64,000 bases of DNA from positions 3,720,001 through 3,784,000 of the forward strand of contig NZ_PGES01000001.1 of NCBI RefSeq assembly GCF_002797895.1, written 5' to 3'. The DNA comes from Janthinobacterium sp. 67. Lineage in GTDB: Bacteria > Pseudomonadota > Gammaproteobacteria > Burkholderiales > Burkholderiaceae_D. Made by a program: the position numbers and the translations under genes. A model generated the notes under the pieces. It saw only the letters and a program-made list of their open reading frames with translations. It ran no database searches and was not told the origin of the DNA. Of this stretch, positions 38,148-46,700 are shown in pieces (positions within the stretch are counted from its first letter, which is position 1; every line of letters starts with the position of its first letter).

Positions 38148-39488
38148 CTACAAGTCGTACAATCCCGGTAAGTTGAGGATGATCGTCAATTCTTCAAGCG
38201 CCGCATGCACTTCCAGCGCCAGCTGCGGATCGGCCAGGTCGCCCGGCTCCAGATGGTCGCGGTAGTGTTTTTCCACCCACTGCACCAGCCGATGGTACAG
38301 CGTTTCCGTCATGACCACGCCCTGGTGCATCGCGCGCGCCTCGGTTTCCGTCAGGGCCACGCGCAAACGCAGGCAGGCGGGCCCGCCGCCATTGCGCATG
38401 CTCTGGCGCAGGTCGAAATGTATCAGTTCGTCAATCGGTCCACCGCTGGCCACCAGGCCTTCCAGGTAGCGCGACACGGCGCGGTTTTCCTGGCACTCCT
38501 GCGGGATCACCAGCGCCATCTTGCCACCCTCTTTCGTCAGCAACTGGCTGTTGAACAGATAGCTGCTCACCGCATCCGCGATCGGCACCTGGCCCGTGTC
38601 CACGCGCAGCGCATCCAGTTGCGCGCCCGTGGCGGCGACGGCGCGGCGCAGCTGCGACAGGCTTGCTTCTTCATCGGCAAACGCCTGCTCGTGATAGAAC
38701 AGCACATTGCCGTTGCCGACGACGATGACGTCGTTATGGAACACGCCCTGGTCGATCACGTCCGGATTCTGCTGCACGTACACGGTGCGTTTCGCATCCA
38801 GGCCATGCAGACGCGCGACGGCTTGCGACGCTTCCAGGGTCTGGCGCGCCGGGTAGCGCTTCGGCGACGGTGCCGACGGATCGAACTCCACCCGGCCATA
38901 CACGAACATTTCAACGGATGACGCGCCGTGGCCGGCGCCCAAACGCGTGTGGTTGGCCGCGCCCTCGTCGCCGAAGGCCGGCGTCGACGGCAGCGCGCCA
39001 TGCACGGCGAAGTGTTTGTCGTCGCTGAAAATGGCGCGCAGGCTGCGCGCCGACTGCGCGTGCTCGAAGGCCCGGTGCAGCTTGTTATTCAGGTTGGCGG
39101 CCGTGAAGTGCACGCGGCCGTCCTGCGTGTCCGCCGACGGGCTGACCGTGGCCGCGTTGGCCGTCCACATGGGCGAAGCGGAATACGCGCAAGCCAGGAT
39201 CACCGGGGATTCCTTGTAGGCGCGCGCCAGCACCTCGGCATCCGTGCCCGTGAAACCGATGGAGCGCAGCAGGCGGAAATTGGGCCGGTCCTGCGGCGGC
39301 AGCAAGGCTTGCGCAAAGCCGCGCGCGGCCAGGGCACGCATCTTGGCCAGGCCCTGCAAGGCGGCCTGCTTCGGATTCGAGGCGCTTTTCACATTGCTGA
39401 ACGAGGCCACGTTGCCGAACGAGAGTCCCGCATAGTTATGCGATGGGCCGACCAGGCCGTCAAAGTTGTATTCGCGCGTGCTGTGCAT
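38148..39488 (-). CDS. astB: N-succinylarginine dihydrolase
   Basis: 446 aa, the length of E. coli AstB. Family motifs: [17 protein letters not shown] at the N terminus, [28 protein letters not shown], and [21 protein letters not shown] with the catalytic Cys372 (amidinotransferase-fold). Converts N2-succinylarginine to succinylornithine, 2 NH3 and CO2. It starts 22 bp after astD and is followed by a 153-bp gap before gdhB in which I see no clear terminator. Confidence 0.95.
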   Translation of the reverse strand: MHSTREYNFDGLVGPSHNYAGLSFGNVASFSNVKSASNPKQAALQGLAKMRALAARGFAQALLPPQDRPNFRLLRSIGFTGTDAEVLARAYKESPVILACAYSASPMWTANAATVSPSADTQDGRVHFTAANLNNKLHRAFEHAQSARSLRAIFSDDKHFAVHGALPSTPAFGDEGAANHTRLGAGHGASSVEMFVYGRVEFDPSAPSPKRYPARQTLEASQAVARLHGLDAKRTVYVQQNPDVIDQGVFHNDVIVVGNGNVLFYHEQAFADEEASLSQLRRAVAATGAQLDALRVDTGQVPIADAVSSYLFNSQLLTKEGGKMALVIPQECQENRAVSRYLEGLVASGGPIDELIHFDLRQSMRNGGGPACLRLRVALTETEARAMHQGVVMTETLYHRLVQWVEKHYRDHLEPGDLADPQLALEVHAALEELTIILNLPGLYDL

Positions 39489-39510
39489 GGGTATTCCTTA
39501 TGAAACCTTC

Positions 39511-41001
39511 TTAAAAATTCAGGCCGGGCGACAGCTTGGCCGGCATTTCCAATACGCCGTTCTCGATCGAGGCGACCGGGTAGGCGCAGTAATCGGCCGC
39601 GTAGTAGGCGCTCGGACGGTGGTTGCCCGACTTGCCGATGCCGCCGAACGGCGCCGTGCTGGCCGCGCCCGTGGTCGGACGGTTCCAGTTGACGATGCCG
39701 GCGCGCGCGCGCGTCTGGAACGTTTGCCACAGGGCCGGATCGTCGGACAGCAGCGCCGCTGCCAGGCCGAATTCGGTGGCGTTGGCAACCTTCAGGGCCG
39801 CGTCGAAATCGGCTACGCGGACTACTTGCAGCAGCGGGCCGAACCATTCTTCGTCGGGAATGCCGACAGCATCAGTGACGTCGACGATGCCGGCCGTGAC
39901 AAAGCCCGCCTCGGGATTCAACTGGCGCATCTGCAGCAAGGTGGTGCCGCCCCTGGCGACCATGTCCGCCTGCGCCTGCACCAGGCGTGCGGCCACGGCG
40001 CTCGATACCACGGGGCCCATGAATGGCTGCGGCTGGGCGTCGGACGCGCCGATGCCCAGTTTCGCGGCCACTTCCACGAGGCGCGCAACGAAGGCGGCAC
40101 CAAAGGCGTTATCCTGCACCACTAGGCGGCGCGCGCACGTGCAGCGCTGGCCGGCCGACACGAAGGCGGAGAATATCGCGTGGTGCACGGCCGCATCCAC
40201 ATCCTTGACGTCCCATACGACGAGGGCGTTGTTGCCGCCCATTTCCAGCGCCAGCATCTTGCCCGGCTGGCCGCCGAACTGGCGGTGCAGGCTGATGCCC
40301 GTCTGGCACGAACCCGTAAACAATACGCCGTCGAGGTGTGGATTGGCGCCCAGGGCCACGCCCGTGTCGCGCCCGCCGTTGACGAGGTTGACGACGCCAT
40401 CCGGCAAACCGGCCTGCTGCCACAGCTGCACGGTTTTGATGGCCGTGCGCGGCGCATATTCGCTCGGCTTGAAGACGATGGTGTTACCGGCGATCAGGGC
40501 CGGCACGATATGGCCGTTCGGCAGGTGGCCGGGGAAATTGTACGGGCCGAAGACGCCGAACACGCCATGCGGTCGGTGGCGCAGCACGGCGTCGCCATCG
40601 GCGATCTTGCTTTGCGTGATGCCCGTGCGCGCGTTGTACGACTGCACCGAGATATCGATCTTGTTGGCCATGGTGGCCACTTCCGTGCGCGACTCCCACA
40701 GCGGCTTGCCCACTTCTTCCGAGATCAGCAGCGCCAGCGCTTCCGCATGTTCCTTCAGCAGTTCGCGGAAGCGCACGCAGATGGCGATGCGCTCGTCGAC
40801 GGGCGTATCGGCCCACGCTTCAAAGGCGGCGCGGGCGGCCTGGCACGCCTGCTCGACTTCGTTTTCCGTCGCTTCCAGGCTGGCCCAGGTCTGCTTGCCG
40901 TTCGACGGATCGATGGTGACCAGTTCACGGCCCGTGCCTGGCAGCCAGGCGCCGTTGATGAAGTTCGATGCTGCGGTAGATGGATTCAATACGTTAGACA
41001 T
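39511..41001 (-). CDS. astD: Succinylglutamic semialdehyde dehydrogenase
   Basis: 496 aa aldehyde dehydrogenase with AstD features: GPYNFPGHLPNGHIVPALIAGN cofactor segment, catalytic Glu253 (LALEMGGNN) and Cys287 (SAGQRCTCARR). Oxidises N-succinylglutamate semialdehyde with NAD. I chose the ATG at 41001 (MSNVLNPS) with AGGAAG upstream; it overlaps the aruG 3' end by 8 bp, consistent with coupling. Confidence 0.95.
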   Translation of the reverse strand: MSNVLNPSTAASNFINGAWLPGTGRELVTIDPSNGKQTWASLEATENEVEQACQAARAAFEAWADTPVDERIAICVRFRELLKEHAEALALLISEEVGKPLWESRTEVATMANKIDISVQSYNARTGITQSKIADGDAVLRHRPHGVFGVFGPYNFPGHLPNGHIVPALIAGNTIVFKPSEYAPRTAIKTVQLWQQAGLPDGVVNLVNGGRDTGVALGANPHLDGVLFTGSCQTGISLHRQFGGQPGKMLALEMGGNNALVVWDVKDVDAAVHHAIFSAFVSAGQRCTCARRLVVQDNAFGAAFVARLVEVAAKLGIGASDAQPQPFMGPVVSSAVAARLVQAQADMVARGGTTLLQMRQLNPEAGFVTAGIVDVTDAVGIPDEEWFGPLLQVVRVADFDAALKVANATEFGLAAALLSDDPALWQTFQTRARAGIVNWNRPTTGAASTAPFGGIGKSGNHRPSAYYAADYCAYPVASIENGVLEMPAKLSPGLNF

Positions 41002-42058
41002 GGGGATGCTTCCTCGGGTTGAGTGACAAGGTGCGCACGGTGTCGCCGTGATGGCAGCGCAGCAGATGCAGTTCATCGTCGTCCAGCGTGATCTTGCCGC
41101 CGTGCGGATTGGCGCTGGTGACGATCATGCGGAAATCTTTCAGGTCGGTGTTCGACACCAGGTAAGGTTCGGCCTGGGCCGTGTCGCCGCACGCTTCCGG
41201 CGCAGGCACTGGCACAGTCGCCGCGTCGAGCACGGCCGGCATGCTGTCGCGCATGGCGCGCAGTTCGGAGACGCGCGCCTGCAGCACGGGGCCGGCGTCG
41301 AAAATGTCGACATAGCCTTCGAAGTGCAAGCCTTCCTGTTCCAGCAGACGGCGCGCGGGCGCCGTGCTCAGATGCACCTTGCCGATGACTTCCTGCGCTT
41401 CGTCGGGCAGGTAGGCCACGTACATGGGCTGGCGCGGCATCAGCTCGGCGATGAACGATTTTTTACCGAGGCTCGTCAAGTCGTCGACGTGGTGGAAATC
41501 CATCTTGAAGAAGTGGCGGCCCAGGCCTTCATAAAACGGCGAGCTGCCGTCCGGTGCCTGGTAGCCGCGCATTTCGGCGATCAGCTTTTCCGTGAACAGT
41601 TGCGGGAACTGGGCGATGAAGAGAAAACGGCTTTTCGACAGCAGCTTGCCGTTGTTGCCGCTGCGGTAATCGGGGTGCAAAAACAGCGAGCACAGTTCCG
41701 TGCTGCCCGTCAGGTCGTTCGACAGGTACAGGGTTTCCATACGCGTAAACACATCGAGCTCGCGGCTGGAATGGACGAGGGTGCCGATGCGGTAGTTATA
41801 GAACGGTTCGTCCAGGCCCACGGCGCCCTTGATGGCGCACACGCCGGCCAGGCGGCCCGTGTCGGTATCCTCCATGACGAACATGTAGTCGCGCTTTTCG
41901 GGCGGGATGGTTTCGGCGAACGAGGCGCAGGCGATGGCCAGGCGGTCGCCCAGCATTTTCATGTCCGGCTTGAGCGTGGTCATGCCGGTGCCGACCTGGC
42001 TGGCCAGGCCATACAGGGCATCGAGGTCATTGGCGTTGATGGCGCGTACTACTAGCAT
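40994..42058 (-). CDS. aruG: Arginine N-succinyltransferase, second subunit (AruG/AstA-like)
   Basis: 354 aa of the AstA family: MLVVRAINANDLDALYGLASQ, ELCSLFLHPDYRSGNNGKLLSKSR (acyl-CoA-binding GNAT-like segment), HFFKMDFHHVDDL, and FEGYVDIFDAGPVLQAR. Longer than the partner subunit by a C-terminal extension that includes the DTAQAEPYLVSNTDLKDFR region. Pseudomonas AruF and AruG form a heteromer that transfers succinyl from succinyl-CoA to the arginine amino group; the same pairing is inferred here. GGGAG precedes the ATG. Confidence 0.93.
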   Translation of the reverse strand: MLVVRAINANDLDALYGLASQVGTGMTTLKPDMKMLGDRLAIACASFAETIPPEKRDYMFVMEDTDTGRLAGVCAIKGAVGLDEPFYNYRIGTLVHSSRELDVFTRMETLYLSNDLTGSTELCSLFLHPDYRSGNNGKLLSKSRFLFIAQFPQLFTEKLIAEMRGYQAPDGSSPFYEGLGRHFFKMDFHHVDDLTSLGKKSFIAELMPRQPMYVAYLPDEAQEVIGKVHLSTAPARRLLEQEGLHFEGYVDIFDAGPVLQARVSELRAMRDSMPAVLDAATVPVPAPEACGDTAQAEPYLVSNTDLKDFRMIVTSANPHGGKITLDDDELHLLRCHHGDTVRTLSLNPRKHPHV

Positions 42059-42071
42059 AAAATTGACTCCC

Positions 42072-43103
42072 TTAGATACGCACGCAAATGACGCTGTCGC
42101 CTTCGGCCACGGCCAGCGCCTCGAGCAGGTCGGCCGGCAAACCGACGGTGTCCTGCGCTTCGAGCGCATCGCACGTGAAGGTGACGGCGCGGAAATTGCG
42201 CTCGGCGCCGGAAGCGACCGCGTAATGCACTTTCAGGCCCGTGCGGCTGGGCGTGACGCCCGCGACGACGCGGCGCGTGAGCGAACCCGTAAACGAACGC
42301 AGCGCATGCTTGTGCGCCTGCAGGATCGGGCCGCCATCGAAGATGTCGATGTAATCGTCGGCCTCGAAGCCTTCTTCCGTCAGCAGATTGAACGCCAGTT
42401 CGCCGCTCGGGTGGATCTGGCCCATGGCCGCCTGCGCGTCGCCGGGCAGCAGCGGCACGTACACGGGGTAGTGCGGCATCAGTTCGACGATCAGGGTGCG
42501 GTTGCGGGCGCCGCCGATGACTTTTTCGGCATCGAGGAAATCCATCTGGAAGAATTTGCGGCCCAGCGCATCCCAGAATGGCGACTGGCCATCGGCGTCC
42601 GTGATGCCGGCCAGCGGCACGAAGAAGCGGTCGCCGAAGCGGTGCGGCGCCAGCACGGCGAACAGCAGCCGCGCGCGCGACAGCAAAGCCGCTTCCAGGC
42701 CCGCCTGCTCCATGTTGCGCACGTAGAAGCCGGACAGCTGCGAGTACGCCGTCAGCTCCGAGCACAGGGTCAGCGCATGCACGCTGTGGCTGATGTTCAG
42801 GTCGCGCGAGACTTGCTGGATGACGTCGTTGCGGAAGGAAAAATAGGTGCCGTTCGAGCCGGCCGAGGCGAAGATGGCGGCCGTACCGGCAATGCTCTTG
42901 TCGAGCAGGGATTCAAGCACGAAGAGATACGACTCTTCGCTGGGGATGTCGACATGGGCGGCAAACGAGGCGATGGAGCGCTCGACGGAGGCGGCGATCT
43001 TTTCGCGCGTCTTCGGCAGGGTATGGACACCCGGCATGGTAACTGCGGCCAGCGCTTCGAGGGCTGCAATATCCGCAATTTCTACCGGACGGACAACATA
43101 CAT
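42072..43103 (-). CDS. aruF: Arginine/ornithine N-succinyltransferase, first subunit (AruF/AstA-like)
   Basis: 343 aa. Same fold as the next gene: MYVVRPVEIADIAALEALAA, FFQMDFLDAEKVIGGARNRT, LIVELMPHYPVYVPLLP, and FEADDYIDIFDGGPILQAHK. It lies 13 bp upstream of aruG. The active-site region (CSELTAYSQLSGFYVRN) differs from the aruG counterpart (CSLFLHPDYRSGNNG), so the two subunits have diverged. First reaction of the pathway together with aruG. Confidence 0.92.
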   Translation of the reverse strand: MYVVRPVEIADIAALEALAAVTMPGVHTLPKTREKIAASVERSIASFAAHVDIPSEESYLFVLESLLDKSIAGTAAIFASAGSNGTYFSFRNDVIQQVSRDLNISHSVHALTLCSELTAYSQLSGFYVRNMEQAGLEAALLSRARLLFAVLAPHRFGDRFFVPLAGITDADGQSPFWDALGRKFFQMDFLDAEKVIGGARNRTLIVELMPHYPVYVPLLPGDAQAAMGQIHPSGELAFNLLTEEGFEADDYIDIFDGGPILQAHKHALRSFTGSLTRRVVAGVTPSRTGLKVHYAVASGAERNFRAVTFTCDALEAQDTVGLPADLLEALAVAEGDSVICVRI

Positions 43104-43157
43104 GGGTACTCCTTCAATGCTGACGATACTTGGGCTGAATACCCGGGTAGAACCAAG

Positions 43158-43184
43158 CCGGCCCGCAGCAAAGCGGCGGGCCGG
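43158..43184 (-). repeat. Strong intercistronic hairpin between astC and aruF
   Basis: CCGGCCCGC-9 nt-GCGGGCCGG is a perfect 9-bp GC stem inside the operon, without a T-run. It may set the relative mRNA level of astC and the downstream genes. Confidence 0.55.
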
Positions 43185-43210
43185 TGATCAAACAGGGAGC
43201 GGGGCTAGCT

Positions 43211-44452
43211 TCAGGCTTTCAGCATGCCGTCGATGGCGGCGCGCAGCAAACGGCCCGCTTCGGCGATCTGCTCGTCCGAGACGATCAGGGCCGGCGCCAG
43301 GCGCACCACGTCCATGCCGGCGATCAGCACCATCAAGCCTTGCGCTTCGGCCGCTTTCTGGATGTCCTTCGCGCGGCCTTTCCAGGCATCGCTGACTACC
43401 AGACCCAGCAGCAAACCGCTGCCGCGCACGATGGAGAACACTTGCGGGTAATCCGTGATCAGGCCTTGCAGCATGGCGATGGTGTTGACGCTCGCTTCTT
43501 TCACGCGCGCCAGGAATGCCGGCGTGTTGATCGTGTCCAGCACGGTCAGGGCCACGGTGGCGGCCAGCGGGTTGCCGCCGTAGGTGGTGCCGTGCGTGCC
43601 GACGGCCAGGGTTTGCGCCAGTTCATTCGTGGTCAGCATGGCGCCGATCGGGTAGCCGTTGCCCAGGGCCTTGGCGGCCGTCAGGATGTCCGGCGTGACG
43701 CCGTAGCCCATGTAGGCGAACAAGGCGCCGGTGCGGCCCATGCCGCTCTGGACTTCGTCGAAAATCAGCAAAGCGCCCGTCTTGTCGCACAGGGCGCGCA
43801 GCTCCTTGAGGAATTCCGGATTGCCCGGCACCACACCGCCTTCGCCTTGTACCGGCTCGACGATCACGGCGCACACGTCATCGCCGATGGCGGCGCGCGC
43901 CGCTTCGATGTCGTTGTAGGCGATGTGGTCGATCGATGGCGGCAGCGGCTCGAAGCCTTCCGTGTACTTAGCCTGGCCGCCGACGGACACCGTAAACAGG
44001 GTGCGGCCGTGGAAGGAGCTGAAGCACGAGATGATGCGCGACTTGTGCGCGCCGAACTTGGTGTGCGCATACTTGCGCGCCAGCTTCAGGGCCGCTTCGT
44101 TGGCTTCCGCGCCCGAGTTGCAGAAGAAGGCGCGGTCGGCGAAGGTCGCTTCCGTCAGGGCCAGCGCCAGGCGCAGCACAGGCTCATTGGTGTAGCCGTT
44201 GCCCAAATGCCACAAATTATTGATTTGCTTGGTCAGCACATCGACCAGGGCCGGATGGCAGTGGCCCAGGCTGTTGACGGCGATGCCGGAGGTGAAATCG
44301 AGGTAATGCTTGCCTGACTGGTCCCACAGGTCCAGACCGGAACCGCGCACGGGCACCATGGCTGCAGGGGCGTAGGTAGGAACGAGGACCTGGTCAAAGG
44401 TTTCCCGGGTGACTGGACGAGCCGTTACGGTCGAATCAAGCTTGGCATTCAT
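43211..44452 (-). CDS. astC: Succinylornithine / acetylornithine transaminase
   Basis: 413 aa class III PLP aminotransferase: [34 protein letters not shown] (Asp232), and PLP Lys261 in [12 protein letters not shown]. Converts N2-succinylornithine and 2-oxoglutarate to succinylglutamate semialdehyde and glutamate. It shares ancestry with biosynthetic ArgD and may act in both roles. First structural gene of the AST operon, downstream of the ArgR-type regulator; position favours the catabolic assignment (AruC of Pseudomonas). Confidence 0.93.
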   Translation of the reverse strand: MNAKLDSTVTARPVTRETFDQVLVPTYAPAAMVPVRGSGLDLWDQSGKHYLDFTSGIAVNSLGHCHPALVDVLTKQINNLWHLGNGYTNEPVLRLALALTEATFADRAFFCNSGAEANEAALKLARKYAHTKFGAHKSRIISCFSSFHGRTLFTVSVGGQAKYTEGFEPLPPSIDHIAYNDIEAARAAIGDDVCAVIVEPVQGEGGVVPGNPEFLKELRALCDKTGALLIFDEVQSGMGRTGALFAYMGYGVTPDILTAAKALGNGYPIGAMLTTNELAQTLAVGTHGTTYGGNPLAATVALTVLDTINTPAFLARVKEASVNTIAMLQGLITDYPQVFSIVRGSGLLLGLVVSDAWKGRAKDIQKAAEAQGLMVLIAGMDVVRLAPALIVSDEQIAEAGRLLRAAIDGMLKA

Positions 44453-44511
44453 AGCATTTCCCCATCAATATGTTAGGTACTCCGCAGCTACGACAGCTAC
44501 GTGTGTACTGC

Positions 44512-44517
44512 ATTATA
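44512..44517 (-). promoter_or_regulatory. -10 element of the ast operon promoter
   Basis: The minus strand reads TATAAT about 60 bp before the astC start, giving an expected leader near 50 nt. The -35 area (about 44535-44540) is poor, which suits an activator-dependent promoter. Confidence 0.6.
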
Positions 44518-44533
44518 AAAAGCGGGATGCTAA

Positions 44534-44576
44534 AACTCTTTTGAATCTGCGACAAGGATTTTCACAATTCATCACA
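44534..44576 (-). promoter_or_regulatory. Candidate ArgR binding site (two direct half-sites)
   Basis: Half-site 1 (44534-44554, minus strand) reads TGTCGC-N8-AA-N5, which matches the half-site consensus I recall for the AraC-type ArgR of Pseudomonas. Half-site 2 (44556-44576) reads TGTGAT-N8-AA-N5 in the same direction, 22 bp away, about two helical turns. The proximal half-site covers the -35 region of the astC promoter. Confidence 0.6.
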
Positions 44577-44592
44577 GCCGGGCTTGCTTTAA

Positions 44593-45537
44593 TCACGCAG
44601 GCGGCATCAGCTTTCTTTGCCGCTCTTCTCGGGGCGTATTGCCAAACAGGGTGCCAAAGGCCGTGGAAAAGTGCGAACCGGAGGAAAAGCCGCACATCAG
44701 GCCAACTTGCACGATGGAATAATGTGTATCGAGCAATAGTTGCCGTGAGCGTTGCAGGCGCAGCTCCAGATAGTAGCGCGACGGCAGGCTGCCCAGGTAT
44801 TGCTTGAACAGCCGCTCGAGCTGGCGCCGCGACAGGCCCACCAGGCTGGCGATGTCGTCCGTCGACAGCGGCTCCTCGATATTGGCTTCCATTAAGGTCA
44901 CCGCTTCGGATAATTTCGGCTGCAGCACGCCGAAGCGCGCCTGCAGGGCCACCCTCTGTCGCTCTTCCTTGCCGCGCACCTTGTCCACGCACAGCGCTTC
45001 CTTGACGAGGGCCTGCACGTCGGCGCCAAAGATGGTCTCGATCAGGGTCAGCGAAAAGTCGATGCTGGCCGCGCCGCCGCAGCAGGTGATGTGCGGGCCG
45101 TCGATGTCGAACAGATGCGGCGTCAGGATGGCCCGTTCCGCCTTCGCTTCCGCATCGGCGTACAGGGCCCACGGCAAGGCGATGCGCACGCCATCCATGA
45201 CGCCAGCGCCGGCCAGCCACAGCACGGCCGCGCCCACGCCGCCCCAGAACGGCGCCGAACGGCAGCGTTCGATCACGGCCCGGCACAGCTCGGCGCGCAG
45301 CGGCGCCTCCGTCTCGTCGGCCACCAGCAGCGCAATATGCCAGTTACCGCCCTGCGCGGCCACCTGTTCCGGCGTGCGCACGTCCAGTTGCAGGGCACCG
45401 GGCCCCAGCGCCCGCGCGCAAAGGCGCAGCGGCTGCACCAGGCCGGCCCAGGTGATCGACTCGGCATCGCCGGCATGGACCAGCAGCAAACGCAGCGGTT
45501 TGTCGAGGCCGATACGGGAAAGATTAGCGAAGGACAT
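44593..45537 (-). CDS. GlxA/AraC-family regulator, ArgR candidate
   Basis: 314 aa. N-terminal DJ-1/PfpI (glutamine-amidotransferase-like) sensor domain (residues about 15-190, including the HITCCGGAASIDFSLTLIE segment typical of GlxA members) and a C-terminal AraC double helix-turn-helix (LSTDDIASLVGLSRRQLERLFKQYL, VGLMCGFSSGSHFSTAF). P. aeruginosa ArgR, which activates aru and gdhB, has this architecture. It sits 140 bp upstream of astC on the same strand. Assignment as arginine regulator is from position plus the site upstream of astC. Confidence 0.85.
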   Translation of the reverse strand: MSFANLSRIGLDKPLRLLLVHAGDAESITWAGLVQPLRLCARALGPGALQLDVRTPEQVAAQGGNWHIALLVADETEAPLRAELCRAVIERCRSAPFWGGVGAAVLWLAGAGVMDGVRIALPWALYADAEAKAERAILTPHLFDIDGPHITCCGGAASIDFSLTLIETIFGADVQALVKEALCVDKVRGKEERQRVALQARFGVLQPKLSEAVTLMEANIEEPLSTDDIASLVGLSRRQLERLFKQYLGSLPSRYYLELRLQRSRQLLLDTHYSIVQVGLMCGFSSGSHFSTAFGTLFGNTPREERQRKLMPPA

Positions 45538-45668
45538 CGGCGAGGCGGACCAAAGGCAAGGGCTGAGTTGCCCACATGATACCGGACTTCCGTCCCATCG
45601 AGACCGTCTTGCAAGGGCGCGTCCCGGCGCGGCGGAAAAAAGCGGAGCGGAAGGATATAATCACCTCC

Positions 45669-46097
45669 ATGGGTGAACGATATTTAAAAAGTATCCGGCT
45701 GCTGGCCGAATGCATGCAAGGCTTCGAGCGGTTTTCTGGCGACTTCGTGCGCCAGTACGGCTTGACGCATGCGCAATTCGACATCATTGCCACGCTCGGC
45801 AACACCCGCGGCATGTCCTACAAGGAACTGGGTCAGAAAACCCTGATTACCAAGGGTACTTTGACGGGCGTGGTGGAGCGGCTGGAACAAAAGGGGCTGG
45901 TGATACGCGAACGTTGTCCACGCGACAAGCGTTCCTATTACGTGCGCCTGAGCTGCGAGGGCGAACAGGTGTTCCATGACGTGTTCCCCAAGCTGACAAC
46001 GCAGGGCCAGCGCCTGTTCGACGGCTATACCGAAGACGATTTCATACGTCTGGAAAGCACCCTAGCGGGCTTGAAACAGGCCATCGCCAACGGCTGA
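45669..46097 (+). CDS. MarR-family transcriptional regulator
   Basis: 142 aa winged-helix protein: YGLTHAQFDIIATLGNTRGMSYKELGQKTLITKGTLTGVVERLEQKGLVIRERCPRDKRSYYVRLS is the complete MarR DNA-binding region (quoted here in outline; see residues 32-96), with the Asp-Lys-Arg wing. The ATG at 45669 gives normal MarR length; a longer in-frame start at 45576 would add 31 non-conserved residues. Divergent from argR; its target is unknown, though its own promoter and the downstream small gene are candidates. Confidence 0.85.
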   Translation: MGERYLKSIRLLAECMQGFERFSGDFVRQYGLTHAQFDIIATLGNTRGMSYKELGQKTLITKGTLTGVVERLEQKGLVIRERCPRDKRSYYVRLSCEGEQVFHDVFPKLTTQGQRLFDGYTEDDFIRLESTLAGLKQAIANG

Positions 46098-46142
46098 CCA
46101 GACACCAGGCACCGACATTCAAACAAGACAAAGGAAACCAAG

Positions 46143-46427
46143 TTGAAAACCTCACTGCTCGAAGGCAAAAAGCCTGCTCATTTCGATAAACACATCATCG
46201 GCAACCTGCTGCTCAACGCCAGCACGCCAGAACTGGTGCGCCAGGAAAAACTGATCATCGGCGTGCGCAACGAAGACGGCGAAATCTACCGCCTGATCGG
46301 CGCCACCAAGCACAACAGCTTCATGAATGCCGTCGAGGAACTGTTCGACCTGGGCTTGACCGATGAACTGGAAGACAGCGATGAACTCGTCGAGGGCTGC
46401 GATGCGATCTTCAGCGAGTCTCTGTAG
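46143..46427 (+). CDS. Small acidic protein of unknown function, TTG start
   Basis: 94 aa starting at TTG with AAGGAAA 7-8 bp upstream; no ATG fits. Soluble, acidic C-terminal half (LTDELEDSDELVEGCD). The middle segment (IIGVRNEDGEIYRLIGATKHNSFMNAVEELFDLG) looks like a compact alpha/beta fold. I recognise no family. It lies 45 bp after marR and may be co-transcribed. Confidence 0.65.
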   Translation: MKTSLLEGKKPAHFDKHIIGNLLLNASTPELVRQEKLIIGVRNEDGEIYRLIGATKHNSFMNAVEELFDLGLTDELEDSDELVEGCDAIFSESL

Positions 46428-46428
46428 T

Positions 46429-46548
46429 AGCGCTGAACAGGACCTGCTGCGCGGTGCGCTTTGCGGCCGGCGATGCTCACCGTACTAAAGTACGGTTGCG
46501 CTTCTCGGCCACAAATCCCATCCGCTCGCAATGGTCCTGTCCAGCGCT
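46429..46548. repeat. Palindromic intergenic element B (120 bp, 16-bp inverted ends)
   Basis: Ends AGCGCTGAACAGGACC and GGTCCTGTCCAGCGCT are inverted copies with 15 of 16 matches; a perfect inner hairpin ACCGTACT-AA-AGTACGGT lies at 46479-46496. It starts one base after the stop of the preceding gene. No coding capacity. Candidate dispersed repeat or miniature element. Confidence 0.6.
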
Positions 46549-46568
46549 GTGACGATCGCTGTGGTTAA

Positions 46569-46603
46569 AAAAAGGCATGCCACCGATATAGGCATGCCTT
46601 TTT
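46569..46603. terminator. Terminator after the small acidic protein gene
   Basis: AAAAAGGCATGCC and GGCATGCCTTTTT form a perfect stem around a 9-nt loop with a T-tract. Stem symmetry allows use on both strands. Confidence 0.88.
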
Positions 46604-46687
46604 CCGTTTACGGGGCTTTGCTTGCCTTTTGCCAAGCTGTTTGCGAAAAGATCATGCTTAAAAAGTTCCGTACGGAAATATTGCGAG

Positions 46688-46693
46688 TATAAT
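46688..46693 (+). promoter_or_regulatory. TATAAT -10 only 7 bp before the HDOD gene ATG
   Basis: The consensus -10 would place the transcription start at or within a base or two of the ATG at 46701, and there is no Shine-Dalgarno sequence, so the mRNA may be leaderless. Confidence 0.5.
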
Positions 46694-46700
46694 TTTTTCA

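Noticed and set aside
46429..46548. Insertion sequence remnant
   Set aside because: No transposase fragment is readable; kept only as a palindromic element.
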